Shown one piece after another: positions 44,165 through 54,611 of a stretch of DNA of 64,000 nucleotides. The notes beneath the pieces are model-generated. The model worked only from the letters and a program-made list of their open reading frames with translations, was not told the DNA's origin and searched no databases. The stretch comes from Mesorhabditis belari. Its lineage: Eukaryota; Nematoda; Chromadorea; Rhabditida; Rhabditidae. The first letter of the stretch is position 1, and each line of letters begins with the position of its first letter. The stretch is from positions 1,612,001 to 1,676,000 of the forward strand of contig CAUEEP010000925.1 of NCBI GenBank assembly GCA_958450365.1, given 5' to 3'. The translations under genes were made by a program, and so were the position numbers.

Positions 44165-45220
44165 CAAATTCTAAACAAAGAGAAAAAGTTGATTTTTTTA
44201 TGGTATTGCGTAATTGAACCGGCTTAAAACATCGGTGATTGAACGAAATTTGACGAAAAAAACTTTATTTATTCAATCGATGGATAGCATTTTGCATTTT
44301 TAGAGAAGCCTCTGCCCCATAAATGTGTTATCAGTCGCCTTCACTCTGTGCTTGTTTGCGCTTTGTCTTTCGTTTTGTCGTTCTGTATCATTTAACATTT
44401 TAAAGCTTTGAAACTGATTGTGTAGCTTTGTCAAAATTTCAGAAAATCGAATCAAAGGCTTGACCTGACCAAACGATTTCTCTGTGCCAAAATAGTGACA
44501 GCACAAAGGAGTTCTCTGTGCGGCCCTGCAATCGCTCTCCATCTGGCACACGGCTCTAGCATTAGGCCTTCCCTTTCGGACCATAGCCGTCTCTCTTTTT
44601 TTAGGTGTCACTATTCGTCTCGTCCTGCCGATACCTCTCGCCTCAAACTCTTTTAGGTTTTTAGGAGAAAGATCAATTTGGATTGTGTGTAGCTGGCCGG
44701 AGGAACGATAAAATTCTCGGGATTTGACAAGAGTGATGATGACATGAAAAGAAATCGATGGCATTTCAAAGCCTCCTACAATAAAACTGCAATGGAGCTA
44801 GTTGAGCTGCATTTTGAATGCTTTGAATAATCAGGAAACCATTCTAAAATCTTTTAAAACTGGAATCGCTTTAAATAAAGATGAGGACCATTTGATTCAC
44901 CGTTTCAACTGTTTATTCGATCTTTATAGGAATTTTGAAAGATTCTTGTATGGAAAAAGAAATCGACAACCTTCTAGAACCCTTCAGAATTTCAAAATTC
45001 CATTTGAAACTATTGCTTTGTTGGAAAGAAAAGAAAAAAAGAATGCTTTAACTTGCTGAAGGCTTAGGCTTGTTGCTTTGAATACACTTTAATTACAGTA
45101 TTTACAGAAAATCGGATCATAGGCTTGACCTAACCAATCGACGCTTGTGCCAAGCCATATACAATCTTGACTAAACCTGGAGATTCCTCATTGTTGCTTG
45201 TTGCTTAAACCTCTGCAATC
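44165..45220. other. No gene confidently recognised
   Basis: A minus-strand frame of 154 codons (44764-44300) and a plus frame of 85 (44802-45059) lack splice context, composition or family support. A block TCAGAAAATCGAATCAAAGG...CTTGACC near 44440 recurs at 45106, so part of this is duplicated. Confidence 0.35.
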
Positions 45221-45224
45221 CTCT

Positions 45225-45425
45225 GCAATCCCATAGCCAACATTTCCCCTCTAGGCATCATCAACCCAAACCAAACAATCGACGAATTCATCCCAACAAA
45301 CCCTTCAACCTTTCTGGTGTTAACGAATCGGGTGATTCGATGATTCGATGTGAAAAAAGTGCCGGATTGCCACTGGACCAAGACTGGGCTTGTATTTGAC
45401 GAGGATACTGGACTGATACGAATTA
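45225..45425 (+). pseudogene. DUF273 remnant: exon 5 fused to part of the last exon
   Basis: After CCCCTCTAG it encodes INPNQTIDEFIPTNPSTF, nearly exon 5 of gene 1, then jumps at ATTCGATG to KKVPDCHWTKTGLVFDED from the last exon. No intervening exons. It heads an inverted, internally deleted copy of the 3' flank of gene 1. Confidence 0.8.
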
Positions 45426-45475
45426 GAGATCTAGAATAAACATTCGTAATTTGCAGTATTTTTAAATGATGTTGA

Positions 45476-45523
45476 TGCAAGATGGCCGAGTGGTTAGTGA
45501 GCTTCGCTAGCGCTCTGAGGGTC
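45476..45523 (+). tRNA. Truncated tRNA-like copy
   Basis: GCAAGATGGCCGAGTGGTTA and the following 30 bases match 29001-28950 inverted; the B box is missing. Confidence 0.6.
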
Positions 45524-45559
45524 AAATTACCAGTCAAACCAGTAACAGTCGAATTACCA

Positions 45560-45810
45560 CCATCTTGCAAGCTTGTAGGCGTTTCAGGAGCTTGTAGGCG
45601 TTTCAGGAGCTTGTAGGCGTTTCAGGAGCTGGTAGGCGTTTCAGGAGCTTGGGCTTCAGGGCTTGAGGCGTTTCAGGAGCTTGTAGGCGTTTCAGGAGCT
45701 TGTAGGCGTTTCAGGAGCTTGTAGGCGTTTCAGGAGCTTGTAGGCGTTTCAGGAGCTTGGTAGGCGTTTCAGGAGCTTGGTAGGCGTTTCAGGAGCTTCT
45801 AGGTTTGTAG
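45560..45810. repeat. 19-bp minisatellite GTAGGCGTTTCAGGAGCTT
   Basis: About 12 copies. The homologous spot next to gene 1 (28565-28615, inverted) has only two related units, so this satellite expanded after the duplication. Confidence 0.95.
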
Positions 45811-45829
45811 GCGTCTCTATGGTGGCAAA

Positions 45830-46110
45830 TAAAATGGCCTTTAAAGGATGTCAAATGTTTGCCAGGTTTGTCAAGCTCTTTCTTCAAGGAGTTGACTCTT
45901 TCTATAGGGTTTTTGAACAAGCTCCATATAGAGCAAGTCCTTAAGAACGCTTCATATAGAATAATCCATTGGATTGAGGTCCAGAGAGTTGAATTCAATA
46001 AAATCAAGAAAGTTGTTCAAGTACCAACTCTCAACAACCATCGCTTTGTGTTCCTTCTTGCTGATAATCGTTTTGCTGATCCAAGTCCGTCTTCTGAAGT
46101 GGTTCTGTGA
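45830..46110 (-). pseudogene. Tc1/mariner transposase fragment, inverted copy
   Basis: Minus strand LDLNPMDYSI and VNSLKKELDKPGKHL in different frames; same sequence family as 28250-28560. The flanking AAGACGGACTTGGATCAGCA block is shared too. Confidence 0.7.
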
Positions 46111-46479
46111 ACAGCTGATTGACTGAAAGGCTCAGGAAAACAGCTGATTCTTGAGAAGAAGCGGGTTATTCTTATTCTAGGTCTAATTCTAGGTCTCTTC
46201 TTATTCTAATCTTAACTATTGACTTTAACGCCTTGTGGTACAAGCCAAAGAGCTGTTTTTCCATCCGCTGTCACTCCAACTGAATTGGAAAGAGAAAATA
46301 AACATGTGAATGAAGATTGAAACAGAAACAGAAAGAAATGTGGATAAAAAGCAGCATTTAATTAATCATTTGGCTTATTAAGAACTTGGTAAACAGTTTT
46401 TTTTATGAGTAAAGCCGATGAGCAATGAGTTTGTCCAAGAAAACGATCCAGAAAGTCTTGGCTTCGGTCTGCTGATAAG

Positions 46480-46655
46480 CTGGGCTGGGCTGAGCTAGGC
46501 TGAGCTGAGCTAGGCTGAGCTGAGCTGAGCTAGGCTGAGCTGAGCTGATCTGAGCTGGGCTTTAAGCTCTCCTATAAGTTCTCCTATAAGCTCTCCTATA
46601 AGCTCTCCTATAAGCTCTCCTTTAAGCTCTCCTTTAAGCTCTCCTTTAAGCTTTT
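46480..46655. repeat. GAGCTGAGCTAGGCT and CTCTCCTATAAG minisatellites
   Basis: Two adjacent arrays: GCTGAGCTGAGCTAG units (46480-46560), then about seven AAGCTCTCCTAT/AAGCTCTCCTTT units (46563-46650). Confidence 0.9.
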
Positions 46656-46976
46656 TTTTCAGCTACTGAACTTGAAAATAAAATTGAACAATAAACGAAG
46701 AGACAAAACAGTTTTCGTCTTCCTATTGACAAGCAAGCTGAAAAGGTGTAGACACGCGACAAGTTGGGGCGTTTGTTTATCTGTTTGAGTGTTGTACCCT
46801 TCTTTTCTTTGTGAAGAGGCTTCAATTTCACTCACAGTTTGAGCAAACGATCGATCGGCAAACGATTGTCTACCGTTGCTCAAAACCTCAATTTCCTTGC
46901 TTTATCCCATTCATTTCTATGTTTTTCTGTTTTCTTTTCTTTGTAAATAAACAATTTCTGAATGATATTTAGCTAA

Positions 46977-49900
46977 ATGTCTAAATCGACATTGTTAATT
47001 CTTCTCTTTGCAACAATTCTATTCGTTTTGATGGGGAAAAGGATCGGGAATTATCAAGAAATCATTGAGAGAATTGAAGCTAGACAAAGTGGATTGGTAA
47101 GGTAGAATATCGACAAACAAAGATAGTCAAATTTGATCTTTTAGCAATCAATCGATCCAGTAATTCTGACGCTTTCAAACGAAACTCAGCCACAGGAAAA
47201 TGATTCAATGAATGAAACAATGCATCGGGTAGACTTTTAGAGTTTAGAATCGTCTTTGAACGTCTTTGAACGTCTTTGAAGGGCTTTAAAGGTCTTTGAA
47301 CGTCTTTGTAGGTCTTTGAATCGTCTTTAAATCGTCTTTGAACCTCTTTGAACCTCTTTGAATCATTTGATTTCAGTTCTATCGCCCTTTCCGCTTCTCA
47401 ATCACTCCCAAAGAGCCATGCCCGTCAGGAATCGATGTGAGTCAAATAGTTGTCAAATAGTTGTCAAATAGTTATCAAATAGTCAATTAGTTGTCATCAT
47501 TAGACTCTGTGCGCTCCAGAATGAGTAAACGTACCCTTTCTGGTGGGCTTTTTCACTGGGGAATTGTCTAAAGGCGTCAGAATTGATCGACGATCGTTGT
47601 CGATCGTTGATCTCGGACTCTAAGGACCCTATGACAAGGAGTCTAAGGACCCTAGGACCCTAGGACGCAAGGACGCAAAGATAAACCGCAAAGATAAGAA
47701 CTGGGTAACCGAAATTGGTTTTGCTGATATCCAGATCAGACAAACAGCTTTGGATTAGCTGCTCAACTTATACTAGTAATGAGAAAATTCGTTGTTAAGC
47801 TAATTTCAGTCTTCTTTGTCGTTTTTCAGACTTTCAAACGATCTTTATCGCTTTTCAGACTCTCTTTATCGTTCACACCTCAATCGCGAATCATAAGCGA
47901 CGAGCAGCGATACGAGAAACGTATGCCAATGATTATTGGGAGAAAAAGGTTAAAAAAATTGCTTTTATTCCTATTCTACTAAGAAAATTGGTTGCTTCTT
48001 TTCTTTCAATCTTCTCTTCCACTTGTATTCCCTCTTTTCTCTCTCGTCCAGGATGGCTCAGTGGTCCAGGATGTCAGTGGTTAGAGCACATGTCCCGGAA
48101 GCTTGACCCTGACCTTCCTGCCCCAAAAGGAAAGAAGGTCAAGGGTTCAATCCATCAGACATTTGACTTTTCCATTCCATTCCTTACTTTTTCATTCCTT
48201 TCTTTACTTTGCCATTCCTTTCTTTCTTACCATTAAATTCACAAAAATCTATGTCTAATTTGAATAGAAATAAGCTTTGATTGATTCGAATATCGAGCTT
48301 TGATTTTAGTACGAATATCGAACGATTTTTGTAGTTGGTCGGAGTAAAGATGAGGAAAAGGAAAGATGGATAAAAGGAGAAGCGAGACAATATCGAGATA
48401 TTCTACAAATCGATTACATTGATGCCTATCGAAATATGACAATAAAGGTTAGTAAAAGGATTCAATTAAGATCAATTGACTGACTGACTCAATTGCGTAA
48501 ATGAGCCAAACGCCAAATGAACGTACATGAACCAAACGCCGAAGAACCAAACGTCAAATGAACGTAAATGAACCAAAGGAACGTAAACGAACCAAAGGAA
48601 CGTAGATGAAGCAAATGAACGTAAATGAACCAAACCAAACTTGGGGCTGAATGGTTGCAGAATTTTCCTTGATGACGTCATCACCAAGGCCTTCGTTTTC
48701 TAGATCTGAATCAATAGAAGAAATACTAGAATAGAAATAATCTCCAGGATTTCCTCTAGACGTCACTTCTCTGACTCCAATGAGCATCCATTTGTCATCG
48801 TATTCTTGAAGCTGCTCTTGAATCTCTTGAATCTCTTGAATCTCTTGAATGAGCCGAAGGGCCGAGTGAGACGTCAGCAGGCTAAACCATTTCCATTGTG
48901 AACAATAGCTGTATAAAGTTTCCTGGAACAATTGCTGTTTGGACAATTGCTGTTTCAACAATTGCTTTTTTAACAATCGCTGAAGTTTGAGCTGTTTCAA
49001 GGCGCGTTTTTTCTTTCGTCATTTATGGAGTCTCCATTGCAAGAAGGCATTTTTGAGTTTGCACGATTGTAACCGACGTCCATCAGACAATCACCAGAAA
49101 AGACTTCTTGACTTTGACTTCTTGTTTACAAGGCTTTTTGTTTCTTGTGGTTTCAAGGTTTCTCCTTGCATTTAGCACTCATCCTGCTTCTCAATTGTAC
49201 GAATTTGGCCCTCACTGACGTGACGTAGACGCCATAAATTTTGCTTAACAATCAATGACAATGCTATCAATTGCAGCGGATCAACAAAAGACTACTTTCC
49301 ACAGAATAACATGGATGTCTTGGACTGACCCGCATGCTCGCGTGATTTGAGCCCGATAGAAAGAAGCATTGGGGCTACAATTGCTGTATTTACTGTAATT
49401 ATTAGAGTTATTAGAGTTGATATTAGAGTCTTATATTAAATACTGAATTGAGTAATTAAACCGGATTTGTGGCTAATTGCAGAAACTGTTTGAATAGCTT
49501 TTTTCCGAAATTTCCTATCGTTTCGAATCCGGTTTAGTTATCAAATTGTGAACAAAAGAAAGCTGATAATGAATAAGATAAAGCAAAGACAGCAAAGACA
49601 GCAAAGACAAGCTGTTAGCAAAGACAAATTGCGTAAATGAACCGAACTATTCAGCCAAATTCAGCCGCTTAATTGGTTCATTCGGTTCATTCGGTTCATT
49701 CAGTTCATTCGGTTCATTCGGTTGATTCGGTTGATTCGGTTCATTCGATTCATTCGCTTCCTCCGGTTCCTCCGGCTACTCCGGTTCCTCCGGTTCATTC
49801 AGTTCATTCGGTTCATTCGATTCATTCGGTTCATTCAGTTCAATCGGTTCATTCAGTTCATTCGGTTCATTTGGTCCATTCGGTTCATTCGGTTCATTCG

Positions 49901-52011
49901 ATTCATTTGATTCATTCAGTTCATTCAGTTCATTCGGTTCCTCCGATTCCTCCGATTCCTCCAGCTTCTCCAGTAACCCAAATCAAATCAATTCCCCCCA
50001 TTTAGTTTCTCAATTGGATGCGTTTCGTTCGTGATGATTGCCCGCGAGTGAAAATGATTGTCAAAATGGATGGTTGGCTAAAGAAATTCCTTGATTTGAA
50101 AGGAATTTGAAAAGAAATTTCGAAATTTTGAAGAAAATTCCATTTTCAGACGACATTCTCCCAAATATTCACTGGATTTTCGACGATTTTCACAATGGGA
50201 CAATGATTTCGGAAGAAAACACGTTCACCTGCTTAGAATATCACAGTCCAGTCGTTAGGGAAAAAGGATCGCCTTGGTGAGTGAGGAAAAGGAAGTGAGG
50301 AAGTGGATTAGTTACCCAAGTGGTCAAGTACCCTTTCTAAAATGCATCAAACGTTTACAAACCTCATTTTTTTAAACGTAATCTATATTGTGACATCCAA
50401 TTTGAAGAAATGTAAGATTTCAAGGGAAACGGCTTTTAAATAATAGTGAAAATTTAGAGCCAAGATTACCGTCAGATAAATTTCTGAAAAGCTTTAATAG
50501 AGCTTCAGAAAGCTTTAGAAAGTGTTTGTGCGTTCCAGATCACTGAAAAATTATGTCAAAAAAGTGATACACGCTTTAGAAAATGAGTTATTCAAGTCTA
50601 GCCGAGTCCAGTTGATTTCCAAAGTTTTGACAAGACTTTTCAAGTCACTGACAAGTTTTTCATAAGTTCTGGAAGGCACTTGAGAAATCTAGAAAAAGAA
50701 AATATTGATTTAGAGATTTTGGAGAAAATCGGATTCCGGTTCGGTTCATTTACGCGATTTCACTTAAGATTTCGCGATTTCCACTAAGCCGGCCTTTTAT
50801 GCTCAATCTGTGCGCTAGAAAGGGTGTGTTTACGCTGGATTACTGCTTTTTTAGGTACGTTTCAAAAGAGGCTCATCCGGGCGATGATTGGGAAGCTTTC
50901 TGTTGTGGACCGGCTTTTATCATGGTTGGCTTTTCCAAACTTTTCCAAATCCATTCAATCTCAAATCCATTCTTTCAGTCAGCCGACCTGATATCCAGAT
51001 TGGTGAAAAATATTGAAAACAAGCGATTTTACACATCGGTTTGTTTCCAAATTTGCCCAAACTCGTTTCGAGCTATCATAGAGAAAAATTTTAAGACGAC
51101 ACCCGGATTTTTCTAGTCATTTCCATGTCGTGCGCTCCAGATTGCCGATTGACTCAAATTCAGGTCGATGACGCCTTTGTAACGGGTCAAATCGCGAAGG
51201 AGATCGCAGCGAACCACGATTTTCGGCTATACGAGCACAAGTTTGTTTAAAAAGCGGGAAATCTCGTTGCATTTCTGGCTAATCTTGGATCAATTCCAAT
51301 CCTGAATCCAATTCCCATCCATTTTTAGCTTTCTGTGGCCCGGCTGGCCTGGGTGGGAGAAAATCGTCGAGAGGAAGATGCTGGCGTGGAAAGTGATTTT
51401 TGGTAAGTGGGGAAAATCAGTTAATTTCTCTAAGCAGGGGACCCTGTGCATTCCAGGATTCACGAATTCAAAAGATTACGCTAGAAAAATCAGCTAACTT
51501 TTGAGATATTCAGCCATTCTTATACCTTAGATGCACTTTGTAGCAAAGTGGAAACGTTCGGGTTTTTTTGAAACCAGGGGACCCTGTGCCTTCCAGGATT
51601 TATGAATTCAAAAGATTACTCTAGAAAAAACAGCTAACTTTTGAGATATTCAGCCATTCTTATACCTTATATGCACTTTGTAGCAAAGTGGAAATGCTCG
51701 CGTTTTTTTGGAACCAGGGTACCCAGTGCCTTCCAGGATTTACGAAATAATTAAAATTTCCATCAAAAGCCACCTAATTCACGAGAAATCGCTGTCATCT
51801 AGATTTAGCTCGTATCTTCTCTGTGCTCACAGTAAACGCACCGTCTCTGGCGCGCTCTATGTCGGTTTAATTGTAGTTTTCAGGTGCTTACACAACGACG
51901 ACAGCGATGAAGCGAATTTTCGATGAGCTGTCCCATTTGAGTGGAGCTGTTACCGATCCACCCGATGATCTCCCCTGGTCGAATAAAGTTGGACCGAAAA
52001 ATTTTGAATAG
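46977..52011 (+). CDS. GT31 family beta-1,3-glycosyltransferase
   Basis: Golgi type II enzyme that adds Gal, GalNAc or GlcNAc in beta-1,3 linkage. Twelve exons: 46977-47096, 47145-47228, 47377-47436, 47859-47948, 48310-48447, 50006-50072, 50150-50276, 50855-50924, 50979-51038, 51164-51240, 51329-51402, 51884-52011; the phases give 364 residues, the usual family length. N-terminal anchor TLLILLFATILFVLM; N-glycosylation sequons (NET, NDS, NET); then the GT31 signatures LFIVHTSIANHKRRAAIRET, EARQYRDILQIDYIDAYRN, KMIVKMDDDI (the metal-binding DDD), FCCGPAFIM and VDDAFVTGQIA. The start lies 4 nt after GATATTTAG, a likely trans-splice site. A short exon between 48447 and 50006 could be missing. 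That 1.5-kb intron holds a tandem TTCATTCGG repeat; others hold GTGNNNTCCAG boxes. Acceptor sugar not predictable. Confidence 0.9.
47240..47370. repeat. 10-bp minisatellite GTCTTTGAAC
   Basis: About 12 diverged copies in GT31 intron 2. Confidence 0.9.
48050..48161 (+). tRNA. tRNA-like sequence with duplicated D arm
   Basis: GGATGGCTCAGTGGTCCAGG then a second AGTGGTTAGAGCACATG: the D arm is duplicated around a CCAGGATGTC. Long variable region and B box AGGGTTCAATCC follow. In GT31 intron 4, sense. Not foldable as a normal tRNA. Confidence 0.45.
48554..49000 (-). CDS. Possible nested antisense ORF in GT31 intron 5
   Basis: Open frame of 148 codons opposite the GT31 gene. N-terminal half is Gln/Leu-rich with LIQEIQEIQEIQEQLQEYDD repeats predicting a coiled coil; the middle (GDYFYSSISSIDSDLEN) looks protein-like; the end runs into a GAACCAAACGTAAATG repeat. 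No family, no splice evidence. Could equally be chance. Confidence 0.2.
   Translation of the reverse strand: MKQLKLQRLLKKQLLKQQLSKQQLFQETLYSYCSQWKWFSLLTSHSALRLIQEIQEIQEIQEQLQEYDDKWMLIGVREVTSRGNPGDYFYSSISSIDSDLENEGLGDDVIKENSATIQPQVWFGSFTFICFIYVPLVRLRSFGSFTFI
49673..49975. repeat. 9-bp minisatellite TTCATTCGG
   Basis: More than 30 copies of GGTTCATTC with TCCTCCGGT variants in GT31 intron 5. Val-His-Ser-rich frames over it are artefacts. Confidence 0.95.
51420..51745 (+). repeat. Array G: three 140-bp units with GTGCMTTCCAG
   Basis: ACCCTGTGCCTTCCAGGATT-type boxes at 51447, 51587 and 51727 (exactly 140 bp apart), sense in GT31 intron 11. Units share GAAAAATCAGCTAACTTTTG and ACCTTAGATGCACTTTG. 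Confidence 0.95.
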
Positions 52012-52240
52012 AATTCTTTGTTTTGTCGTTTAAATGTTTCAGATCTCGGAGATACGGATTTTCAAATAAATAGGCTGTGGTTTGGTTTTGAAATAGGTTA
52101 TAAAGTGGTTATAAAGCCTTTCATTATCTATTTATTGGATTATCGACACACTGTGGAACATGATTTTAGGTTCAATGGAGAAACAATATCAAAAACAATA
52201 ACATCAAAAAAGCAACAAATCAGCAATCAGCTCCTGAGCA
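52012..52240. other. GT31 3' flank
   Basis: No second gene seen. A plus-strand frame at 52018-52254 has no family resemblance. Confidence 0.35.
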
Positions 52241-52244
52241 ATTA

Positions 52245-52440
52245 CTTGAAATAGACTTGGAATAGACTTGGAATAGACTTGGAATAGAGCTTGAAATAGA
52301 GCTTGGAATAGAGCTTGGAATAGAGCTTGGAATAGAGCTTGGAATAGATCTTGAAATAGACTTGGAATAGACTTGAAATAGAGTTGAAATAGAGTTGAAA
52401 TAGACCTTGGAATAGACTTGAAATAGATCTAAAACTCAAA
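52245..52440. repeat. AATAGACTTGG minisatellite
   Basis: About 16 copies of AATAGACTTGGA or AATAGAGCTTGGA. The Ser/Leu/Phe-rich minus frame is a repeat translation. Confidence 0.95.
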
Positions 52441-52604
52441 AACGAGGTTATCAATATCAACGATATCCACAGTGTGCCAAGTATCGACAATCGCTTTTCT
52501 TGACTGAATTCACGTCTTTATATTGCTTGTTGTTTGCTGTTGTTGATTGCTTGTTGTTGGCGTTTTTATATTGCTTGTTTCTATGTAAATTGTTGTTATT
52601 TTGT

Positions 52605-52765
52605 ATTATTTTGCAAACCACGTATCCCCATCTGTTTTCTTGTGGTTAAAGTAACCACTTCAAAGCTGCTTACACTTGAAAATGAAATAAAAACGGCAAT
52701 ATGAAGCTTGAAACATGTTGTAAATGCTCTAAAGTATAAGCATATTTGATTACCATCTGAAATCG
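52605..52765. mobile_element. Fragment of the MITE at 54063-54492
   Basis: GTGGTTAAAGTAACCACT, GCTGCTTACACTTGAAAAT and AGTATAAGCATATTTGATTACC match (inverted) the interior and arm of the element at 54.1-54.5 kb. Confidence 0.65.
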
Positions 52766-52836
52766 AGATTTTCGGGGATAAGGCCAGGTTTTTCTTGGTT
52801 TCTCCTCGATTCTGGAGATCAGTATGGAAAATCAAC

Positions 52837-52956
52837 CTGTGAGTTCAAATCGATGAGATCCTGGTGAGCAATGGGTGGTCCGACGCGGAATGTCTCGCGC
52901 ACCACTGGACGCATTTCTTTCGACGACTCGGACTGAATGTTCGATTTTTGGATGAT
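52837..52956 (-). CDS. Orphan internal exon with a TGTGACATCCAG acceptor
   Basis: Preceded on the minus strand by TTTGTGACATCCAG and followed by a GTTGAT donor. 120 nt, open in phase 0, reading IIQKSNIQSESSKEMRPVV then RETFRVGPPIAHQDLIDLNS. Composition looks protein-coding, but neighbouring exons were not found and no family is recognised; the next intron carries MITE sequence. May be a remnant of a disrupted gene. Confidence 0.45.
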
Positions 52957-52989
52957 CTGGATGTCACAAAGAAAGATGCTGTAGAGTTT

Positions 52990-53325
52990 GATAGGGTTTT
53001 CTTATAATCTATCCGACCCGACTTTCGTGGCTCTAGACCCAGAGCTCTAGTGTGACCTTGCCCTGCTCTGGAGCCTAGACCTTGCCTGTTCTGGCTCTGC
53101 CTTGGTAGCCTGGCCTGGCCTGGCAGACTGATTGGCCAATTGATCCTAGCCCTGATTTTGGTCTGTTCAACCCAAAGGTTTGCCAGAGATGCCAAAGATT
53201 CAAGATTTGCCTCTAGATCTCTAAAATGACTTGATCTGACTGATTCCATTTCTTGATTCAACTCTGACCCACCAGATCAGCCAATCAGCTTGTCCCAAAG
53301 CTCAGATCCAGCCCAGTTTTGCCTA
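52990..53325. other. No gene recognised
   Basis: GC-richer with CCTGGCCTGG and TAGACC repeats. A minus-strand frame (ALGLEPRKSGRIDYKK) reads on into the orphan exon in another phase, without a good donor. Confidence 0.35.
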
Positions 53326-53327
53326 AC

Positions 53328-53500
53328 TATTGAAATTGGACATCCCAACCAAGATAATTGAGCTCAAAGTCGGATTGTCAATGGCAAAAGGAGCGAGCTT
53401 TCCTTTTATACGCGCCCCGCTCCTTTTTTGGCAATTCAACTTTGAGCTCAAATATCTCGGCTTTGAGCTGTCCAATTTAGGTTTTAAAAACGTGGCTTTC
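53328..53500. mobile_element. Hairpin element of the AAATATCTCGGCTTTG family
   Basis: Arms ATTGAGCTCAAAGTC and CTTTGAGCTCAAATATCTCG, with AAAAGGAGCG/CGCTCCTTTT inside, pair around a TTTCCTTTTATACGC centre. Related to 36575-37335. Confidence 0.7.
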
Positions 53501-53504
53501 TGGG

Positions 53505-54060
53505 TTTGTTGAAAAAGTTGGCTAGATTTTTGCATATTCACACTGCTTTAGCGTTGCCAATCGATGTGCTAACTAAAAATAAGTTAGATTCCAATTGACG
53601 TGCGGTTTGGCGCGAAAGTGGCACGGGCGCGCTTTCTAATGCGTGGATGCGCTACCGTACCCCGCACAAAATTCCCCGTTTTGCCATTCTTTTCATTTTC
53701 CTTCATTCCATGATGGAATCGAAAAGTTTTTCCGGCTTTTATGCCGAGGTTTTTAAGTTTTAAGTTTTGAAGCTTTAAGTTTTAAGTTTCTAAGTTTTAA
53801 GTTTTCTTCTCCCCGCATAAAATCTATTATGTTTTTGTAGCGCGTTTTTAAATTACTCCCTCCCTCCCCTCGTTCGTTTCCTCCTTTTTATATTGTTTGC
53901 CCATAGTTTATTGTTTAAAATACTAATACGGTGTTATTTCGTTTTTTTTCGGCTCCTTTCACTCCATTGTTTTGAATTCGTTCATACATGCCGTTCATAC
54001 ATGCCGTATAAACTCAACTTAACCAATTCCTTTTAACTAAAACGCAAATCGAAATAATCT
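53505..54060. other. Intergenic, nothing recognised
   Basis: TTTAAGTTTTGAAG short repeats at 53750-53805 and a duplicated CGTTCATACATGCCG at 53980. No gene. Confidence 0.4.
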
Positions 54061-54062
54061 GC

Positions 54063-54492
54063 GGTACTTTGGTGATTGGGAGAGGCGATTTTTATCCTGG
54101 CTTAGTTGGATCTAAGGCTTTGAATGGTTGTATTGATGCCTTTTATCTATTCTAAGGTAATCAAGTATGCTTATACTTTTAGAGCATGTTTCAAGTAATT
54201 AAATAAGCTTATACAACATGTTGCAAGTTTCATATTACCGTTTTTCTTTTTTGATTTTCAAGTGTAAGCAGCTTTAAGGTAGCGTTTAGTGGTTAAAGTA
54301 CATGAGATTTGGCTAGAATTGCTGCCAAAAACTGCCAAAAACTTGCTAAAATAGTCACCAATCTATTAAGCATATTTGATTACCTTAGAATAGATAAAAG
54401 GTATCAATACAACCACTTTGGTTGTAGATAGAACCAGCCTTAGATTCAACTAAGCCAGGATAAAAGTGGCCTCTTCCAACCACCAAAGTACC
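54063..54492. mobile_element. MITE with about 125-bp inverted repeats
   Basis: Ends GGTACTTTGGTG and CACCAAAGTACC; arms share TAAGGTAATCAAGTATGCTT-type sequence and AGATAAAAGG. The interior carries GTGTAAGCAGCTTTAAGG and TTTAGTGGTTAAAG. No ORF. Confidence 0.8.
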
Positions 54493-54611
54493 AAATTATG
54501 TATTAGGTACCTAACTTTAATATTTTTTCAAATCAAGGCGACAGTTAGATTTCACGGTGTTTCAACGACAAAAATTTCTTTAAAAATATGAGCTGCTTGC
54601 TCTGAATCCAT

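Noticed and set aside
44300..44764. 154-codon minus-strand ORF as a gene
   Set aside because: No splice context, family resemblance or protein-like composition; partly duplicated spacer sequence.
8482..45810. Regular repeats as possible CRISPR arrays
   Set aside because: Units are contiguous or have homologous, not unique, spacers; the genome is eukaryotic and no cas gene is present.
49673..50005. 110-codon Val-His-Ser-rich frame
   Set aside because: Translation of the TTCATTCGG repeat in a GT31 intron.
50990..51003. GATATCCAGATTGG as another array box
   Set aside because: It is coding sequence of GT31 exon 9 (LISRLV) and lacks the GTG part.
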